Below are positions 26,662 through 36,898 of a stretch of DNA of 64,000 nucleotides, one piece after another. The stretch is from a bacterium (GTDB lineage: Bacteria > Oederibacteriota > JAAXVQ01 > JAUVAV01): the NCBI GenBank assembly GCA_021108215.1, contig JAIORK010000049.1:124001-188000 (forward strand). Direction: 5' to 3'. Each line of letters opens with the position of its first letter. The stretch's first letter is position 1. A program made the translations under genes and the position numbers. The notes beneath the pieces were generated by a model. It did not search any database. It was not told the DNA's origin and saw only the letters and a list, made by a program, of their open reading frames with translations.

Positions 26662-27027
26662 TTATTTTGCTGCTTGTCCGGTTGGATTGCTTTTGCGCAA
26701 ACCGGAAATTGAGGAACGCTGGATTTCTATTTTGACACCCTCGCCCATCTTCAGGTACACGGTGTTCTCCTTTTCATTAATCCCTGAAATGCTGCCGAAC
26801 ATGCCGCCCGAAGTCATAACCTCGTCGCCTTTTTTAAGGGTTTTCAATAAAGCATTATGCTGTTTTTGCTGTTTTCGCTGTGGAAGAATGAAAAGGACAT
26901 AAAACAACACAAAAATAATGACAATCGGTAAAAAAGACATAAGGCCGGACATGGGATCTGCCGCCTTTCCTGCTCCACCTGTTGCCTGACTGGGTAATGC
27001 CGCCATCACTTGAAAAAAATCATTCAT
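26662..27027 (-). CDS. yajC: Preprotein translocase accessory subunit YajC
   Basis: YajC associates with SecDF and the Sec translocon in the inner membrane. The 121-residue protein has one membrane helix (FLPIVIIFVLFYVLFILP, about 31-48), then the family block PQRKQQKQHNALLKTLKKGD and VMTSGGMFGSISGI. An Ala/Gly-rich stretch before the helix is common. The ribosome site AGGAGGA is strong. It is 99 bases after tgt, as in the widespread queA-tgt-yajC-secDF order, but secD and secF do not follow here; an unknown exported protein does instead. Confidence 0.95.
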   Translation of the reverse strand: MNDFFQVMAALPSQATGGAGKAADPMSGLMSFLPIVIIFVLFYVLFILPQRKQQKQHNALLKTLKKGDEVMTSGGMFGSISGINEKENTVYLKMGEGVKIEIQRSSISGLRKSNPTGQAAK

Positions 27028-27126
27028 TTTTCCTCCTCCTTGGAATAAACCGTTAAAATTATTTTCAGTCTGGTTCTGCTGCCATGGTATATGTATCGGT
27101 CTTCGTAAACTGGGAAGATGTAATGA

Positions 27127-28254
27127 TCATTCAGGGCTGTCGCCGGTGCGGTATTTTGCCATAAATGCCTGTCGCGCTTCCTGAAAACACCCCGATTTTA
27201 TTGCATTTCTTATCAAACCGGTCAAATTTAGCATGAATGAGAGGTTGTGTAAAGTGGAAAGTCTCAATGCTGAAATTTCACGTGTATTGAATAAATGCCT
27301 CAAATAGGCCCGGCTGTGATTGGCACATAAGGGACAGTGACACGTTGGGTCAGGCGCTGAAAAATCTTTCGCATATTTGGCGTTTTTAACCACCAACCGT
27401 CCTTGCGACGTATACAAGGTTCCGTTTCTGGCAATACGTGTCGGCATGGCACAATCAAACATATCAACCCCCCGCTCAATCGCGTTCCACAAATCTTCGG
27501 GAGTGCCTACTCCCATTAAGTATCTTGGTTTTTCATAGGGTAAAACCGGATTTAGAACATCGAGTATCTCATTCATCAATTGCGGTCCTTCACCGACAGA
27601 TAATCCACCAATGCCATAACCGGGAAAATCCATTTGCATAAGATCTTGGGCTGATTTTTTTCTGGCTTCCGCAAAAACACCTCCTTGAATAATCCCAAAA
27701 AGGTTTTGGTCTCCACCCAGTGACGCATGAATTTCTTGACAGTCTCTTGCCCACGCAGAGGTCAATGCCACAGACCGTTCAATCTCCTCACGCGATGATG
27801 GATACGCCACGCAAACATCCAGCGCCATCATGATATCTGCGCCTAATTGATGTTGCAGCCGCATATTCGATTCCGGCGTAAAAAAATGGCGGGAACCATC
27901 CAAATGTGAAGTGAATTCAACACCAGCAGCGCTGATTTTTCTCAAATCGGACAATGAAAAGACCTGAAAACCACCCGAATCCGTGATGATCCCGCCGGAC
28001 CAATTCATAAAATCATGCAACCCGCCGGCCGACGCCACCAGCTCAGCACCCGGACGCAAGTAGAGATGATAGGCATTGGCCAAAATCATCTCCACCTGCA
28101 AATCCTTCAAATCCTGAGAGCTGAGTGCCTTAACCGTGGCCTGCGTTCCCACCGGCATAAAAACGGGTGTTTGAATCACCCGCCCATTTCTCAATTCCAG
28201 GATACCTGTCCGTGCATTCTTATCTGAATGGGTTATTGTATAAAAAAGACTCAT
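27127..28254 (-). CDS. tgt: tRNA-guanine transglycosylase
   Basis: Tgt swaps guanine-34 for the queuosine precursor preQ1 in GUN-anticodon tRNAs. 375 residues, normal for bacterial Tgt. The general acid region is ITDSGGFQVFSL (Asp about 90), the nucleophile region GVDMFDCAMPTRIARNG (about 260-276), and the zinc site CHCPLC (about 300-305) with a following His. The GAGGAACG ribosome site supports the ATG. yajC follows. queA, which usually lies next to tgt, is about 11 kb upstream beyond a block of signalling genes. Confidence 0.97.
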   Translation of the reverse strand: MSLFYTITHSDKNARTGILELRNGRVIQTPVFMPVGTQATVKALSSQDLKDLQVEMILANAYHLYLRPGAELVASAGGLHDFMNWSGGIITDSGGFQVFSLSDLRKISAAGVEFTSHLDGSRHFFTPESNMRLQHQLGADIMMALDVCVAYPSSREEIERSVALTSAWARDCQEIHASLGGDQNLFGIIQGGVFAEARKKSAQDLMQMDFPGYGIGGLSVGEGPQLMNEILDVLNPVLPYEKPRYLMGVGTPEDLWNAIERGVDMFDCAMPTRIARNGTLYTSQGRLVVKNAKYAKDFSAPDPTCHCPLCANHSRAYLRHLFNTREISALRLSTLHNLSFMLNLTGLIRNAIKSGCFQEARQAFMAKYRTGDSPE

Positions 28255-28391
28255 CGTTCCTCACAAAATTAAAATTTCCGCCCTCTTTTTTAACATAACC
28301 AGTTTGACTTGTCACTTTATTGATTCAGCTCTTTGAAATCAAATTAAAACTAAATAGACTGCTATTTAAATATGATTCTAAACATATTGAA

Positions 28392-28420
28392 TTGAATTTT
28401 TCATAGTAGGATGCTAATAT
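28392..28420 (+). promoter_or_regulatory. Possible sigma-70 promoter of the plus-strand chemotaxis gene
   Basis: TTGAAT and TAATAT separated by 17 bases, each matching four of six consensus positions, about 40 bases ahead of the GTG start. Plausible because this gene is alone on its strand. Confidence 0.4.
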
Positions 28421-28461
28421 TTTAGAACTTTATTTTGTTTGACCCATCTCAAGGAGGCCTT

Positions 28462-29751
28462 GTGGAAAATTCTCTTCAAACAACCCTTAAAATTTACTTT
28501 ACAAAACGTTTTTTGACCTTTTTTTGGCTCCCTTTTGGGAGCCTGATTATTTATTTTGTCTTCGTCGGAAATTTCTTTCATGTCCCGCTTTTTTTTTCAG
28601 CAATCAGTCTGGTGATCATCGGTACTGTGCTTTTCTTGGTTTCCTGGCGATCACAGCACATTGTCAATACCGTTAATTTTCTAAGCAGTAACCTTATTGA
28701 AATTATGGATGGCTTCTCCACCGGCTCGGTTAATCTGACAAAAAAAATAGACTATTATGGTGACAACGAAAGCGGCAAACTGGCCAATGCTTTCAATCAT
28801 TTTATGGATGCCATTTTAACCATCATTACACAGACCAAATCCCTGACAGAGACGCTACAGCGAATTTCAGAACATCTCTCTTCCCTGGCTGAAGAAATCA
28901 GTGCCGCCACACAAGAAGTCACCAGCAATGTTTCCTCCGTTGCTACCAACGCAGAACAGCAACGTGAACATACGGTCAACTCAGCACAAACCATCCAGGA
29001 ACAATCCATTTCATTCAAAGATTTTCTTACCACACTGAATGAAGCCGGCGATGTTGCCCGCCTTACCCATGAAACCGCTTCCGGCAGCGGGCAGATTATT
29101 CAGTCCGCCATCGAAAAAATAAATCTGTTGCTTACTATTTTCGATCAAAACGCCAAACATGTTACAGAGCTAAGCGTGACAATCCAGGAAATCGACCAAG
29201 TCCTTGAGGTCATCACCTCAATTGCCGAACAAACCAATTTATTGGCACTCAACGCAGCCATTGAGGCTGCCCGCGCCGGGGATGCAGGCCGGGGATTTGC
29301 CGTCGTCGCAGACGAAATCAAAAAACTTGCTGAAGAATCAGCGGATGCCACCAAGCAAATCGCTTCATTGGTCCAGCGCATCCAATCCGAAAACAAAGCT
29401 GCGGTTGAATCCATGACCGGCGGTGCCAATCATGTTACCACCGGACGTGAATCCATGACAGAATCCGAAAAATCACTCACCATCATTGTTGATTCGGTCA
29501 GTAATCTGGAACAACGCGTTGCCGCCATGTCCTCAATTTCAAAATCACAATTAAAAAGAACTGATTCCGTCCAAATCAATATGAAGGAAGTAATTTCTTT
29601 TGCCGAAGACAATGCCTCGGCACTCGAAGAAATTGCCGCCAGCATGGAAGAACTGAATAATTCGATGACCTCGGTGACCTCAAGCATCCAGGAAATTTCC
29701 GCTGCTTCTTTTTCACTGCAAGAGACAACCAAAAACATGAGCACTGATTAA
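28462..29751 (+). CDS. Methyl-accepting chemotaxis protein without periplasmic domain
   Basis: 429 residues from a GTG with AAGGAGG four bases ahead; a TTG nine codons earlier is in frame but lies before the ribosome site. Two close membrane helices (about residues 14-35 and 43-62) leave no room for a periplasmic sensor. A helical linker follows, then the MCP signalling tip [20 protein letters not shown] with [20 protein letters not shown]. The C-terminus is Ser/Thr/Glu rich with [16 protein letters not shown], a likely methylation helix. It is one of two receptor-like proteins here, both lacking external sensors, and it is convergent with the DUF72 gene. Confidence 0.88.
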   Translation: MENSLQTTLKIYFTKRFLTFFWLPFGSLIIYFVFVGNFFHVPLFFSAISLVIIGTVLFLVSWRSQHIVNTVNFLSSNLIEIMDGFSTGSVNLTKKIDYYGDNESGKLANAFNHFMDAILTIITQTKSLTETLQRISEHLSSLAEEISAATQEVTSNVSSVATNAEQQREHTVNSAQTIQEQSISFKDFLTTLNEAGDVARLTHETASGSGQIIQSAIEKINLLLTIFDQNAKHVTELSVTIQEIDQVLEVITSIAEQTNLLALNAAIEAARAGDAGRGFAVVADEIKKLAEESADATKQIASLVQRIQSENKAAVESMTGGANHVTTGRESMTESEKSLTIIVDSVSNLEQRVAAMSSISKSQLKRTDSVQINMKEVISFAEDNASALEEIAASMEELNNSMTSVTSSIQEISAASFSLQETTKNMSTD

Positions 29752-29815
29752 ACCAACAACCTCCACGGCAGTATTTTTTCCCACCGACTGTTCTCCTGCC
29801 AACAAACGCTTTCAT

Positions 29816-30598
29816 CTAAGTTTTTTTATCCAGCAATCCTCCCAGCTGCTTTGCATTGACCACTGCCTGAGATTGCCAGTGATTATTAAAAAAAACAAAA
29901 GTCTCTTTGGCCAGATAATCAATCCGGCTGATACGCGGAACCCAGTCAGCCAATTCCGTTTCCGTGTATAAATAATTATAGCGTTCCCACGGTTCTGCAT
30001 CTTTTTTATACCAGGTTTCTTTATTCCTGCCATGAAACCGGATATACCCCACCGTATTGGTTACTTGATCATTCGGCGAGAGTAAATTTTTAATATCCGG
30101 CTCATCCACGTTGACGGTCCCTAACATCATTTCCTTTAAAAATGTCCGTACAATTTGACTTGCCCAGCTTTTATGCCGGAATTCCACCACCAAAGGTACG
30201 GCGGTACGCAAGCGTTCTTTGAGATCTGCGAGATACCCGCGATTCTCGAGATTGTTTGGAAATGAATAAGGAAATTGAATGAGCACTGCGCCCAGGCAGC
30301 CGGCAGCTTGTAAGGGTTTCAACGCTTCCTGGAAAGCCCGATACTCCAGGGTGGCTGCCGTACGCTGATGGGTCATTGATTGATGTGCTTTCACCACAAA
30401 GCGTACCTGACCTGATGATTTGCGGAGCATACTCACCATCATCGCAGCCGAGGGTATCCGGTAATAAGAAGCATTGATCTCGCAGGCGGAAAAATGTCGG
30501 GCATAATAAGCCAACATATCCTGCTGCGATATTTTTTCGGGATAAAAGCGACCTTTCCAATCTGCATATGAAAAACCGGATGTGCCGATATAAATCAT
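29816..30598 (-). CDS. DUF72 family protein
   Basis: 260 residues. MIYIGTSGFSYADWKGRFYP at the start, FVVKAHQSMTH, VLIQFPYSF, PLVVEFRHKSW and VGYIRFHGRN are the usual DUF72 (YecE-like) blocks of this TIM-barrel family, whose biochemical role remains unknown to me. The FNNHW segment near the end is also typical. Its ATG is 7 bases after the stop of the GAF-PAS kinase, so it is the last gene of the signalling operon starting with the KaiC fusion. Why a DUF72 protein is linked to kinases is not clear. Confidence 0.88.
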   Translation of the reverse strand: MIYIGTSGFSYADWKGRFYPEKISQQDMLAYYARHFSACEINASYYRIPSAAMMVSMLRKSSGQVRFVVKAHQSMTHQRTAATLEYRAFQEALKPLQAAGCLGAVLIQFPYSFPNNLENRGYLADLKERLRTAVPLVVEFRHKSWASQIVRTFLKEMMLGTVNVDEPDIKNLLSPNDQVTNTVGYIRFHGRNKETWYKKDAEPWERYNYLYTETELADWVPRISRIDYLAKETFVFFNNHWQSQAVVNAKQLGGLLDKKT

Positions 30599-30605
30599 CT
30601 CTAAC

Positions 30606-32765
30606 CTACATCACCATCATGCCTTTATCAATCGAGGTCAACTCCAAAGGCAGAAGAAAACTGATCACGCTTCCCTTGCTGTTTTTGGATTCAGCCCAGA
30701 TTTTCCCGCCATGACTCTCAACAATATATTTGGCAATGGTCAACCCCAACCCGGTTCCTTCCTGCCCGCGCGTTTGCGCATTGTTAATCCTATAAAAAGG
30801 TTCAAACATCGCGTCAATCTGATCTGCCGCAATCCCTTCGCCATCGTCTTCCACACCAAATAAAACCGCTGGAAACAAACCCGGAGATTTAAATTGCACT
30901 TTCGAATGCACCCAACCGGGTTTCATTTTCACCGCACTTACTTTTTTTACTGATAATTTAATCTTCCCTGAAGAATATTTCAATGCATTTGAAAACAATT
31001 TAATCAATACCTGTTGAATTTTTCGTTGGTCCCCAATCAGACGCGGCAAGGATTTCCCAACCATCTGAACAGAAATTTCTTGTTGAATATGCTCTTTTAT
31101 TTCCGCAATGGCAGCCGCAACCAAATCCTGAATATAAAACGGCATAAGTTTCAAGGAAACTTTACCGGCTTCAATATTCATCAAATCCAGCATATCATCC
31201 AAAATATTTGTCAAACGCTGCGATTCCCGGTGGATACTGTGCACGTATTTTTGCCGAATTTCCTCTGAGGGTTTTTTCTCAAGCAGCAAACTGGTAAATC
31301 CCAGAATACTGGTCATCGGCGTCCGCATGGTATGGCTGGCAATCGCCACAAACTCTGATTTCATGCGGTGGATCTCTTTTTCCTGACTTATATCCTTAAT
31401 AACGATTCCACGCCCGATAAAATGGCGCTCACGATCTCTTACCGGAAACATCACCAACCGTATATCCGCCAGCTCCGGTTTTTGCAAAGTGCATTCCAAA
31501 ACCGGCTGTTCCATAATAGTCGTCAATGCATGCAAATAGGCTGCCTGCACGACGTAGGGTTCAGTCGTTTGACGTAAAAGCTGTTCCGGAATAATTGAAG
31601 CAGACGCGCCCACAAGTTTATAACTTGGCTGCTGAAAATAACGGGCAGCCTGATCATTGATAAAAACAATTTCTTCGTGAAAATCAATCAGAACAAGACC
31701 CTCCGTCACCGAATTAACGATCGCATCCAGCTTACCCTTTTCTTCAATTAAATTTTGATAGAACCTGGCATTTTCCAGCGCCACTGCCAGAATGCGTGCC
31801 AGCGTTTCAAACTGCTGGATTTCATTTTGATTGTACTGCCGGGGTTTTAAAGAATGGAGCGACACCAAACCATATGTTTTTTGACGCCCCACCATGGGAG
31901 CATACAGCGAATGGCATTCGGGATAATCTTCTTCCGGATTATTTTGCTTTTCATCTCCTCCCCCGTTTGGTTTTCGCAGATCCCCGCCCGGCAATGAAAC
32001 GGTAAGCGCATCAATATGAAACGGCCGCTCCACCGCGCTCACCACGCTGCTTTTTTCCAGGCATTTTTTATAAGGATCCGCATCCGCTTTGAGCCGAACC
32101 TCGTTTTTATAACGCCGGGAAAGCCCGGTGGCATGTTGCGGATAGAGTTCTTTTTCTTTTTCATCAAACAAATAAACACCGGAAATTTTAACATCATAAA
32201 AGCGGCACACATAATCAAGCAATATTTCACAGAATTCCTGGATATTAAGATTGTTGGATATTGCTTCGACCAGTTTGAAAAGACTGGAAAATTTATGCTT
32301 CATAAAAGACTGCTGCACATTAATAATATTTTCCTGAAAGCGCAAATACGGTTCAACCAACCCTACTTCCAATCGATGAAAAAATGTTTGGATTTCAGAA
32401 AAAAAATCGAGCAATTCAGACAATGTGGTTCCAGGATGTTTTTCAATTCCTTTTTTCAAGTAACGCATACTGACCTCCTGCGCCACCTGAAACATGCCCA
32501 TCACGTCAGTCAACGGGTAGCCTTGCCGCGCCCGGCGCTCAGCCAACGCGACAAGCATATCATCCAACTCACGCTCTGCAATTTTCTTATTCAGCAATAC
32601 TTGAAACGCGATCGTAAAAATCGCCCGCATCGTCTCGCGAATATTCTGCATTTCGATTTCACTGGCACTGCGATACCGTCCAAAGCGCTCCCGCGCTTGA
32701 ACCAGTGACAGCTCCACCATCTGATCCAGATTTTGTTCCAAAAAAACGACAAGTTTTTGAAACAC
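30606..32765 (-). CDS. Cytoplasmic sensor histidine kinase (RsbRD-like, GAF, PAS)
   Basis: 719 residues, no membrane helix. Residues 1-160 are an all-helical module resembling the RsbRD/RsbR sensor N-terminus (ERRARQGYPLTDVMGMFQVAQE). A GAF domain follows (about 170-345), then PAS (about 350-465), HisKA with the phosphorylation motif IASHTMRTPM (about 477), and HATPase with KLFSNALKYSSG, GVEDDGEGIAADQ and GTGLGLTIAKYIVESHGG. The GTG start has GGAGGGG upstream. It is 11 bases after the SBP-PAS kinase and shares with it the PAS-to-HisKA segment (VMFPVRDRERHFIGRGIVIKD compared with FFPVRDRHGEFAGRGILIED), showing common origin. Likely phosphorylates a receiver such as the one in the KaiC fusion. 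Confidence 0.9.
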   Translation of the reverse strand: MFQKLVVFLEQNLDQMVELSLVQARERFGRYRSASEIEMQNIRETMRAIFTIAFQVLLNKKIAERELDDMLVALAERRARQGYPLTDVMGMFQVAQEVSMRYLKKGIEKHPGTTLSELLDFFSEIQTFFHRLEVGLVEPYLRFQENIINVQQSFMKHKFSSLFKLVEAISNNLNIQEFCEILLDYVCRFYDVKISGVYLFDEKEKELYPQHATGLSRRYKNEVRLKADADPYKKCLEKSSVVSAVERPFHIDALTVSLPGGDLRKPNGGGDEKQNNPEEDYPECHSLYAPMVGRQKTYGLVSLHSLKPRQYNQNEIQQFETLARILAVALENARFYQNLIEEKGKLDAIVNSVTEGLVLIDFHEEIVFINDQAARYFQQPSYKLVGASASIIPEQLLRQTTEPYVVQAAYLHALTTIMEQPVLECTLQKPELADIRLVMFPVRDRERHFIGRGIVIKDISQEKEIHRMKSEFVAIASHTMRTPMTSILGFTSLLLEKKPSEEIRQKYVHSIHRESQRLTNILDDMLDLMNIEAGKVSLKLMPFYIQDLVAAAIAEIKEHIQQEISVQMVGKSLPRLIGDQRKIQQVLIKLFSNALKYSSGKIKLSVKKVSAVKMKPGWVHSKVQFKSPGLFPAVLFGVEDDGEGIAADQIDAMFEPFYRINNAQTRGQEGTGLGLTIAKYIVESHGGKIWAESKNSKGSVISFLLPLELTSIDKGMMVM

Positions 32766-32776
32766 GTCGCCCCTCC

Positions 32777-34837
32777 TTAACCTGTGGACATTAACCCCTT
32801 TTTTTTCGGCAATACCACCGAAAACGTCGTCTTGACACCTGGTTCACTTACCGCCCACACATGTCCCTGATGTGCTTCAACAATACGCTTCACAATCGCC
32901 AATCCCAACCCCGTTCCCCGAATCGTATGTACTGCTGTTTCAATTCTGTAAAAGGGTATAAAAATCATTGAAAGCTGTTCCGCCTGAATCCCTTCTCCAA
33001 AATCCGTAATCCGCAGTTCCACACCCGGGATCAATCCGTCCTGTTCTTCCCGGCTTAAACACCAGGTTTCATCCGGATACTTCCGGTCAATAATATCGAT
33101 AATGACTTTCCGTCCCTCAAAGGAATACTTATCTGCATTGGAAAATAAATTCCAAAGTACTTGAGAAATTTTGTCACGATCAACCTGTATCACGCCCGGT
33201 TCCCCGGCAATGCTCACGCGAATTTCGCGCCGGTCCTTAATCTGCGCACGAAAATTGTCAATAACTTCATTGACCAATTCAACAATATCAACGGGTTGTT
33301 TTTCCAGCACACCCTCGCCGCTTTCCAAATAACTAATATCCAACATATCGTTTAAAATACGCGTAAGTCTTTCCGCTTCACTGTGAATTTGATTGGTATA
33401 CCGTTTCACCATATCGAAGGGAAGATTTTTGGTCAACATAATTTCAGAAAAACCAAGAATACTTGTCATGGGTGTTCGCAATTCATGACTGGCAATCGAA
33501 ACAAATTCCGATTTAAGCCTCTCCACTTCACGTTCATGGGTAACATCCTCAATCAAAATCCCCCTCCCGGCAAATTCACCATGCCGGTCTCTCACCGGAA
33601 AAAATTTCAAGCGAATATCCTGCCGCTTGGTTGTGGTAATCGTATATTCAATGACAGCCGGCCGGGTGGGACTCGTTTCAGCAGTTTCCAATTTGCGTGA
33701 CATATTTTCCGGGTCCCGGACTTTTGAAAGCAAGTGCTCATTCAAAACCGTCAAAGGGTGCATCAGAAGATCTTCCACCCGGCGGCCGAGATACTGTGCG
33801 CCCGGTGCATTAACATAGGCAATGGCGCCCTTGGGATCAACCAGCATCAGCCCTTCGGTCATGGACTGAACAATTGCTTCAAAACGGCTTTTTTCTTCCG
33901 CAATTTTCCGGTTCAATTCGGCTTTTTCAACCGCAACCGCTTTAAGCTCCAGTTCGCGCTGCAAAAGTAAATTCCATCCCAAAACAATCATGGCAACCAA
34001 AAGCGAGGTGCCTACAAAAATCATCACCCAGCGCATGGTTTGCTGACTTACAAACGGCTGCGGGTTAAAGCCTTCACCAAACCATTGATAAAAAATCCGG
34101 TCCCGTTTCCCGGTCTTCTCCAGCACACGAAAAGCCTCCATGAGTGCCGAGGTGACCTCGTTTTTTTCTTTGCGAACCAATACGCCAAAACGGGATCGGC
34201 TAACCTCAGTCCCCACTATTTTCAACCTTTTTTCAAGTCCATGGGTACCCAAATAGTGCAACGAGGTGAGCCGTTCTCCAATATAGGCATCCACCTTTCC
34301 CTGGATAATCAGTTCAAAAGCTTCGCCGGGGTTTTTGACAACAACCAGGTAGTGACTTTTGATCTGACGCATACCCTCATACGCCGGTTCCCCGGCAAGA
34401 ATTGCAATGCGTTTGCCGACCAGATCTTCCCGGTTGGCAATATCATAGGTATCATTTTGAACAAAAATAACCGAAGGACTTTCCAGATAAAAAGCGGCAA
34501 AATAAAAATCACGCGCCAAGTCCTCCGTATAACGGACAAAATGAACACAATCGATATCTCCGCAGATTAATTGTTTTAAGGTCTGGTCCTGATTGGAAGG
34601 ATAAAACAGCACATTCTCTATACCCATCTCCTCGCCGACCGCACGCAAAACATTTACCGAAAAACCGGTATAAATGCCGTTGCGGTCAAGATAGGCATAG
34701 GGAGGCATACCCATGGGGCCGCCAACCGTCAGACGCTCCAAAACAGATTCCTGTTCCGGCGAGGCTTTTGCATGGCAATAAAAAACCACACCCAAAACCA
34801 TCCCCAACACAAGCCAAACAGTCATGACTTGTTTCAT
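32777..34837 (-). CDS. Sensor histidine kinase with periplasmic solute-binding domain and PAS
   Basis: 686 residues: signal anchor (about 5-22), a periplasmic type-3 solute-binding domain (about 35-265: VGGPMGMPPYAYLDRNGIYT, KRIAILAGEPAYEGM, VDAYIGERLTSL), one membrane helix (WVMIFVGTSLLVAMIVLGW, about 272-290), a PAS domain (about 310-430), HisKA with IASHELRTPMTS (about 445), and HATPase with NLFSNADKYSFEG, ITDFGEGIQAEQ and GTGLGLAIVKRIVEAHQG. This is the BvgS/EvgS-like arrangement that senses amino acids or other small solutes. The ATG overlaps the TGA of the KaiC fusion gene (TGATG), so kinase and KaiC-receiver are co-translated and probably work together. Confidence 0.93.
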   Translation of the reverse strand: MKQVMTVWLVLGMVLGVVFYCHAKASPEQESVLERLTVGGPMGMPPYAYLDRNGIYTGFSVNVLRAVGEEMGIENVLFYPSNQDQTLKQLICGDIDCVHFVRYTEDLARDFYFAAFYLESPSVIFVQNDTYDIANREDLVGKRIAILAGEPAYEGMRQIKSHYLVVVKNPGEAFELIIQGKVDAYIGERLTSLHYLGTHGLEKRLKIVGTEVSRSRFGVLVRKEKNEVTSALMEAFRVLEKTGKRDRIFYQWFGEGFNPQPFVSQQTMRWVMIFVGTSLLVAMIVLGWNLLLQRELELKAVAVEKAELNRKIAEEKSRFEAIVQSMTEGLMLVDPKGAIAYVNAPGAQYLGRRVEDLLMHPLTVLNEHLLSKVRDPENMSRKLETAETSPTRPAVIEYTITTTKRQDIRLKFFPVRDRHGEFAGRGILIEDVTHEREVERLKSEFVSIASHELRTPMTSILGFSEIMLTKNLPFDMVKRYTNQIHSEAERLTRILNDMLDISYLESGEGVLEKQPVDIVELVNEVIDNFRAQIKDRREIRVSIAGEPGVIQVDRDKISQVLWNLFSNADKYSFEGRKVIIDIIDRKYPDETWCLSREEQDGLIPGVELRITDFGEGIQAEQLSMIFIPFYRIETAVHTIRGTGLGLAIVKRIVEAHQGHVWAVSEPGVKTTFSVVLPKKKGLMSTG

Positions 34838-36675
34838 CAAGCCTTCCTCTTCCCGTAGACCCTCCTGAGAATCATTTTCACGCGGGCAACCAGTTCCTGA
34901 GGTGAAAAGGGTTTGGTAATGTAATCGTCTGCGCCGATTTTAATGCCTTTGACTTTAGATTCAGTCTCGCCTTTGGCGGATAGAATAATGACCGGAATAT
35001 CTGTGGTCGTTTTATCCTCCTTGATGCGCTGGCATATTTCAAAACCATTTATTTTCGGCAGCATTAAATCAAGAATCACAAGATCGGGTGCCTCGGTCAT
35101 AACCGTTTGCAGCCCTTTCTCTCCATCCGAGCACGAAATCAATGTAAAGCGTTCATCACGAAAACTCGCCTTGATCAATTCAATCATCTGTTGATCATCA
35201 TCCACAATTAATAATTTGGATGGTTCGGCTTCATCGCGCCGGCGTGTCCTGCCGGTCAAAATACCCTCATAGCTCAAGAACGGATCACCGATACGCACGC
35301 CCTCGGAGTCGATCAATAATTCCCGCAGATTACGATCATGGCCGGACCCTCTTTGTTTGATAATCATAATGGCCTTACGGATGCTGGTATCAATTTCCGC
35401 CAGGCGGAGCAGCAATACCGTATCCACCAAATAATTATAATCCGTAAGCTTAAAATCCCCGACCACTTCAGATATTTCCGAAGTGCAAACAGTGGTGACA
35501 TTGGCATCGCGTAAAATACGCACCATGGTTTGAAAGGTAATATGCGCCATTTCCGAAGAGGCTGCGACCTTATTTAAAAAATTAATCGGGTCTATCACCA
35601 GTCGATCAGGACGAATCTCAGCGAGTTGTTTGCGCAGCAAGTGTAAAAATTCACCTTCACTCAAGCCTGCACTGGAAATATTAAGCAGTGTCAGACGCTC
35701 GTTACTCACATACTCGTTGAAATCCATGCCCAAAGAACGTGCATGCCGGATAAGATTACTCCCCATGTCTTCCATGGATAAATAGAGGCAGGTTTCGCCG
35801 TTTTTCAGCCCCTGGGATAAAAAGCTCAATGCCACATTGGTTTTGCCGGTACCCGAGGTTCCTGTCACCAGCACACTTTGGCCTTTAAAAAAACCGCCGC
35901 CGAGCATATCATCCAAACCCGTCACCCCGGCGGCAATACGGACACCATCACTGACATCAACTGCGGTGGCGGCGGCGGCCTGGACCGGCAATGAGGTCGG
36001 ATAAACCTCCACCCCTTCTTCCGTAATTTCAAAAGGATGCCGTCCATGCAGATGTTTCTGCCCCCGGGCTTTAAAAACCTCAATCAACCGGCGCCGCTGA
36101 TAATCACGTACCAGATCAAAACGAAGACGAATGTAACAATCCACCGAGTACATCCCCCAGTGCAAAAGATCCTCACCTTCAATATCTTTTATCAGAATAC
36201 TGGTAATCATCTGACGTTTAAAACCATTAATAAACCGGTTGATAAGATCGCGGCCATGAACATTTTCTTTTTTAATTCTATATAAAAAATTAACCGAATC
36301 GACCAATACCCGCTTGATTCCCATGGCATGCGTAATCTGATCAAACAATCCTCCCGGTTTTTCCAATTCCTGTTCCAGGACTTTGGGCGAGGTCATAATA
36401 ATTTTTAATTTTTGGTCCTTCTCCAGCTGTTTTAAATCCCAGCCGAAATTGAGCGCATCGCGGTAATACTGAGCGGGAAACTCTTCAAACGTAATAATCA
36501 AGCCCGGTTCCCCATCCGCAATGCCTTGTAAAATAAAATGCAGTCCCAATGTGGTCTTACCGGTCCCCGGCAATCCCTCTACAAGAATACTCTCACCTGC
36601 TAAAATCCCGCCAAGCATTATTTCGTCCAACCCGGCCACACCGGTTCTTAATTTTGGTGTTGTCAAGGATGCCAC
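34837..36675 (-). CDS. KaiC-KaiC-receiver fusion protein
   Basis: 612 residues. Two RecA-like KaiC domains in tandem: Walker A GLPGTGKTT (about 34-42) with the catalytic TFEEFP glutamates (about 67), and GTSGTGKTN (about 272) with LSMED. Residues about 486-608 are a receiver domain: LLIVDDDQQM, phospho-acceptor in LVILDLMLPKINGF, and lysine in ITKPFSPQE. The cyanobacterial Ser-Thr autophosphorylation pair is not evident in the second domain. So phosphorylation from a kinase, probably the co-translated one downstream, may control the ATPase/kinase activity of the KaiC part. A GTG start is given; a TTG three codons later with GAGGTG 6 bases ahead is equally good. No kaiA or kaiB is in the window. 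Confidence 0.93.
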   Translation of the reverse strand: MASLTTPKLRTGVAGLDEIMLGGILAGESILVEGLPGTGKTTLGLHFILQGIADGEPGLIITFEEFPAQYYRDALNFGWDLKQLEKDQKLKIIMTSPKVLEQELEKPGGLFDQITHAMGIKRVLVDSVNFLYRIKKENVHGRDLINRFINGFKRQMITSILIKDIEGEDLLHWGMYSVDCYIRLRFDLVRDYQRRRLIEVFKARGQKHLHGRHPFEITEEGVEVYPTSLPVQAAAATAVDVSDGVRIAAGVTGLDDMLGGGFFKGQSVLVTGTSGTGKTNVALSFLSQGLKNGETCLYLSMEDMGSNLIRHARSLGMDFNEYVSNERLTLLNISSAGLSEGEFLHLLRKQLAEIRPDRLVIDPINFLNKVAASSEMAHITFQTMVRILRDANVTTVCTSEISEVVGDFKLTDYNYLVDTVLLLRLAEIDTSIRKAIMIIKQRGSGHDRNLRELLIDSEGVRIGDPFLSYEGILTGRTRRRDEAEPSKLLIVDDDQQMIELIKASFRDERFTLISCSDGEKGLQTVMTEAPDLVILDLMLPKINGFEICQRIKEDKTTTDIPVIILSAKGETESKVKGIKIGADDYITKPFSPQELVARVKMILRRVYGKRKA

Positions 36676-36898
36676 CTCGTCTCGTATGGATTCAGTCCTA
36701 CAGAATGAAACACCACCGTCTGTCGGACGTTGACGCTCCCATCTCCTTGCATCGGAGGTGCCAAAACACCCCGCGCCACTGAATAAACAGCCTGTAAATA
36801 CAGCTTTTTACTCAGCCGCCGTATTATAGCATCTGGACCTTTTTAGCGGCAAGATTTTTCAAGCACAGGAACGAACATCTTTAGTAATAAATCATAAT

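Noticed and set aside
34837..36675. A cyanobacterial-type circadian clock
   Set aside because: There is no kaiA or kaiB, and the protein carries a receiver domain; double-KaiC proteins are common outside cyanobacteria without clocks.
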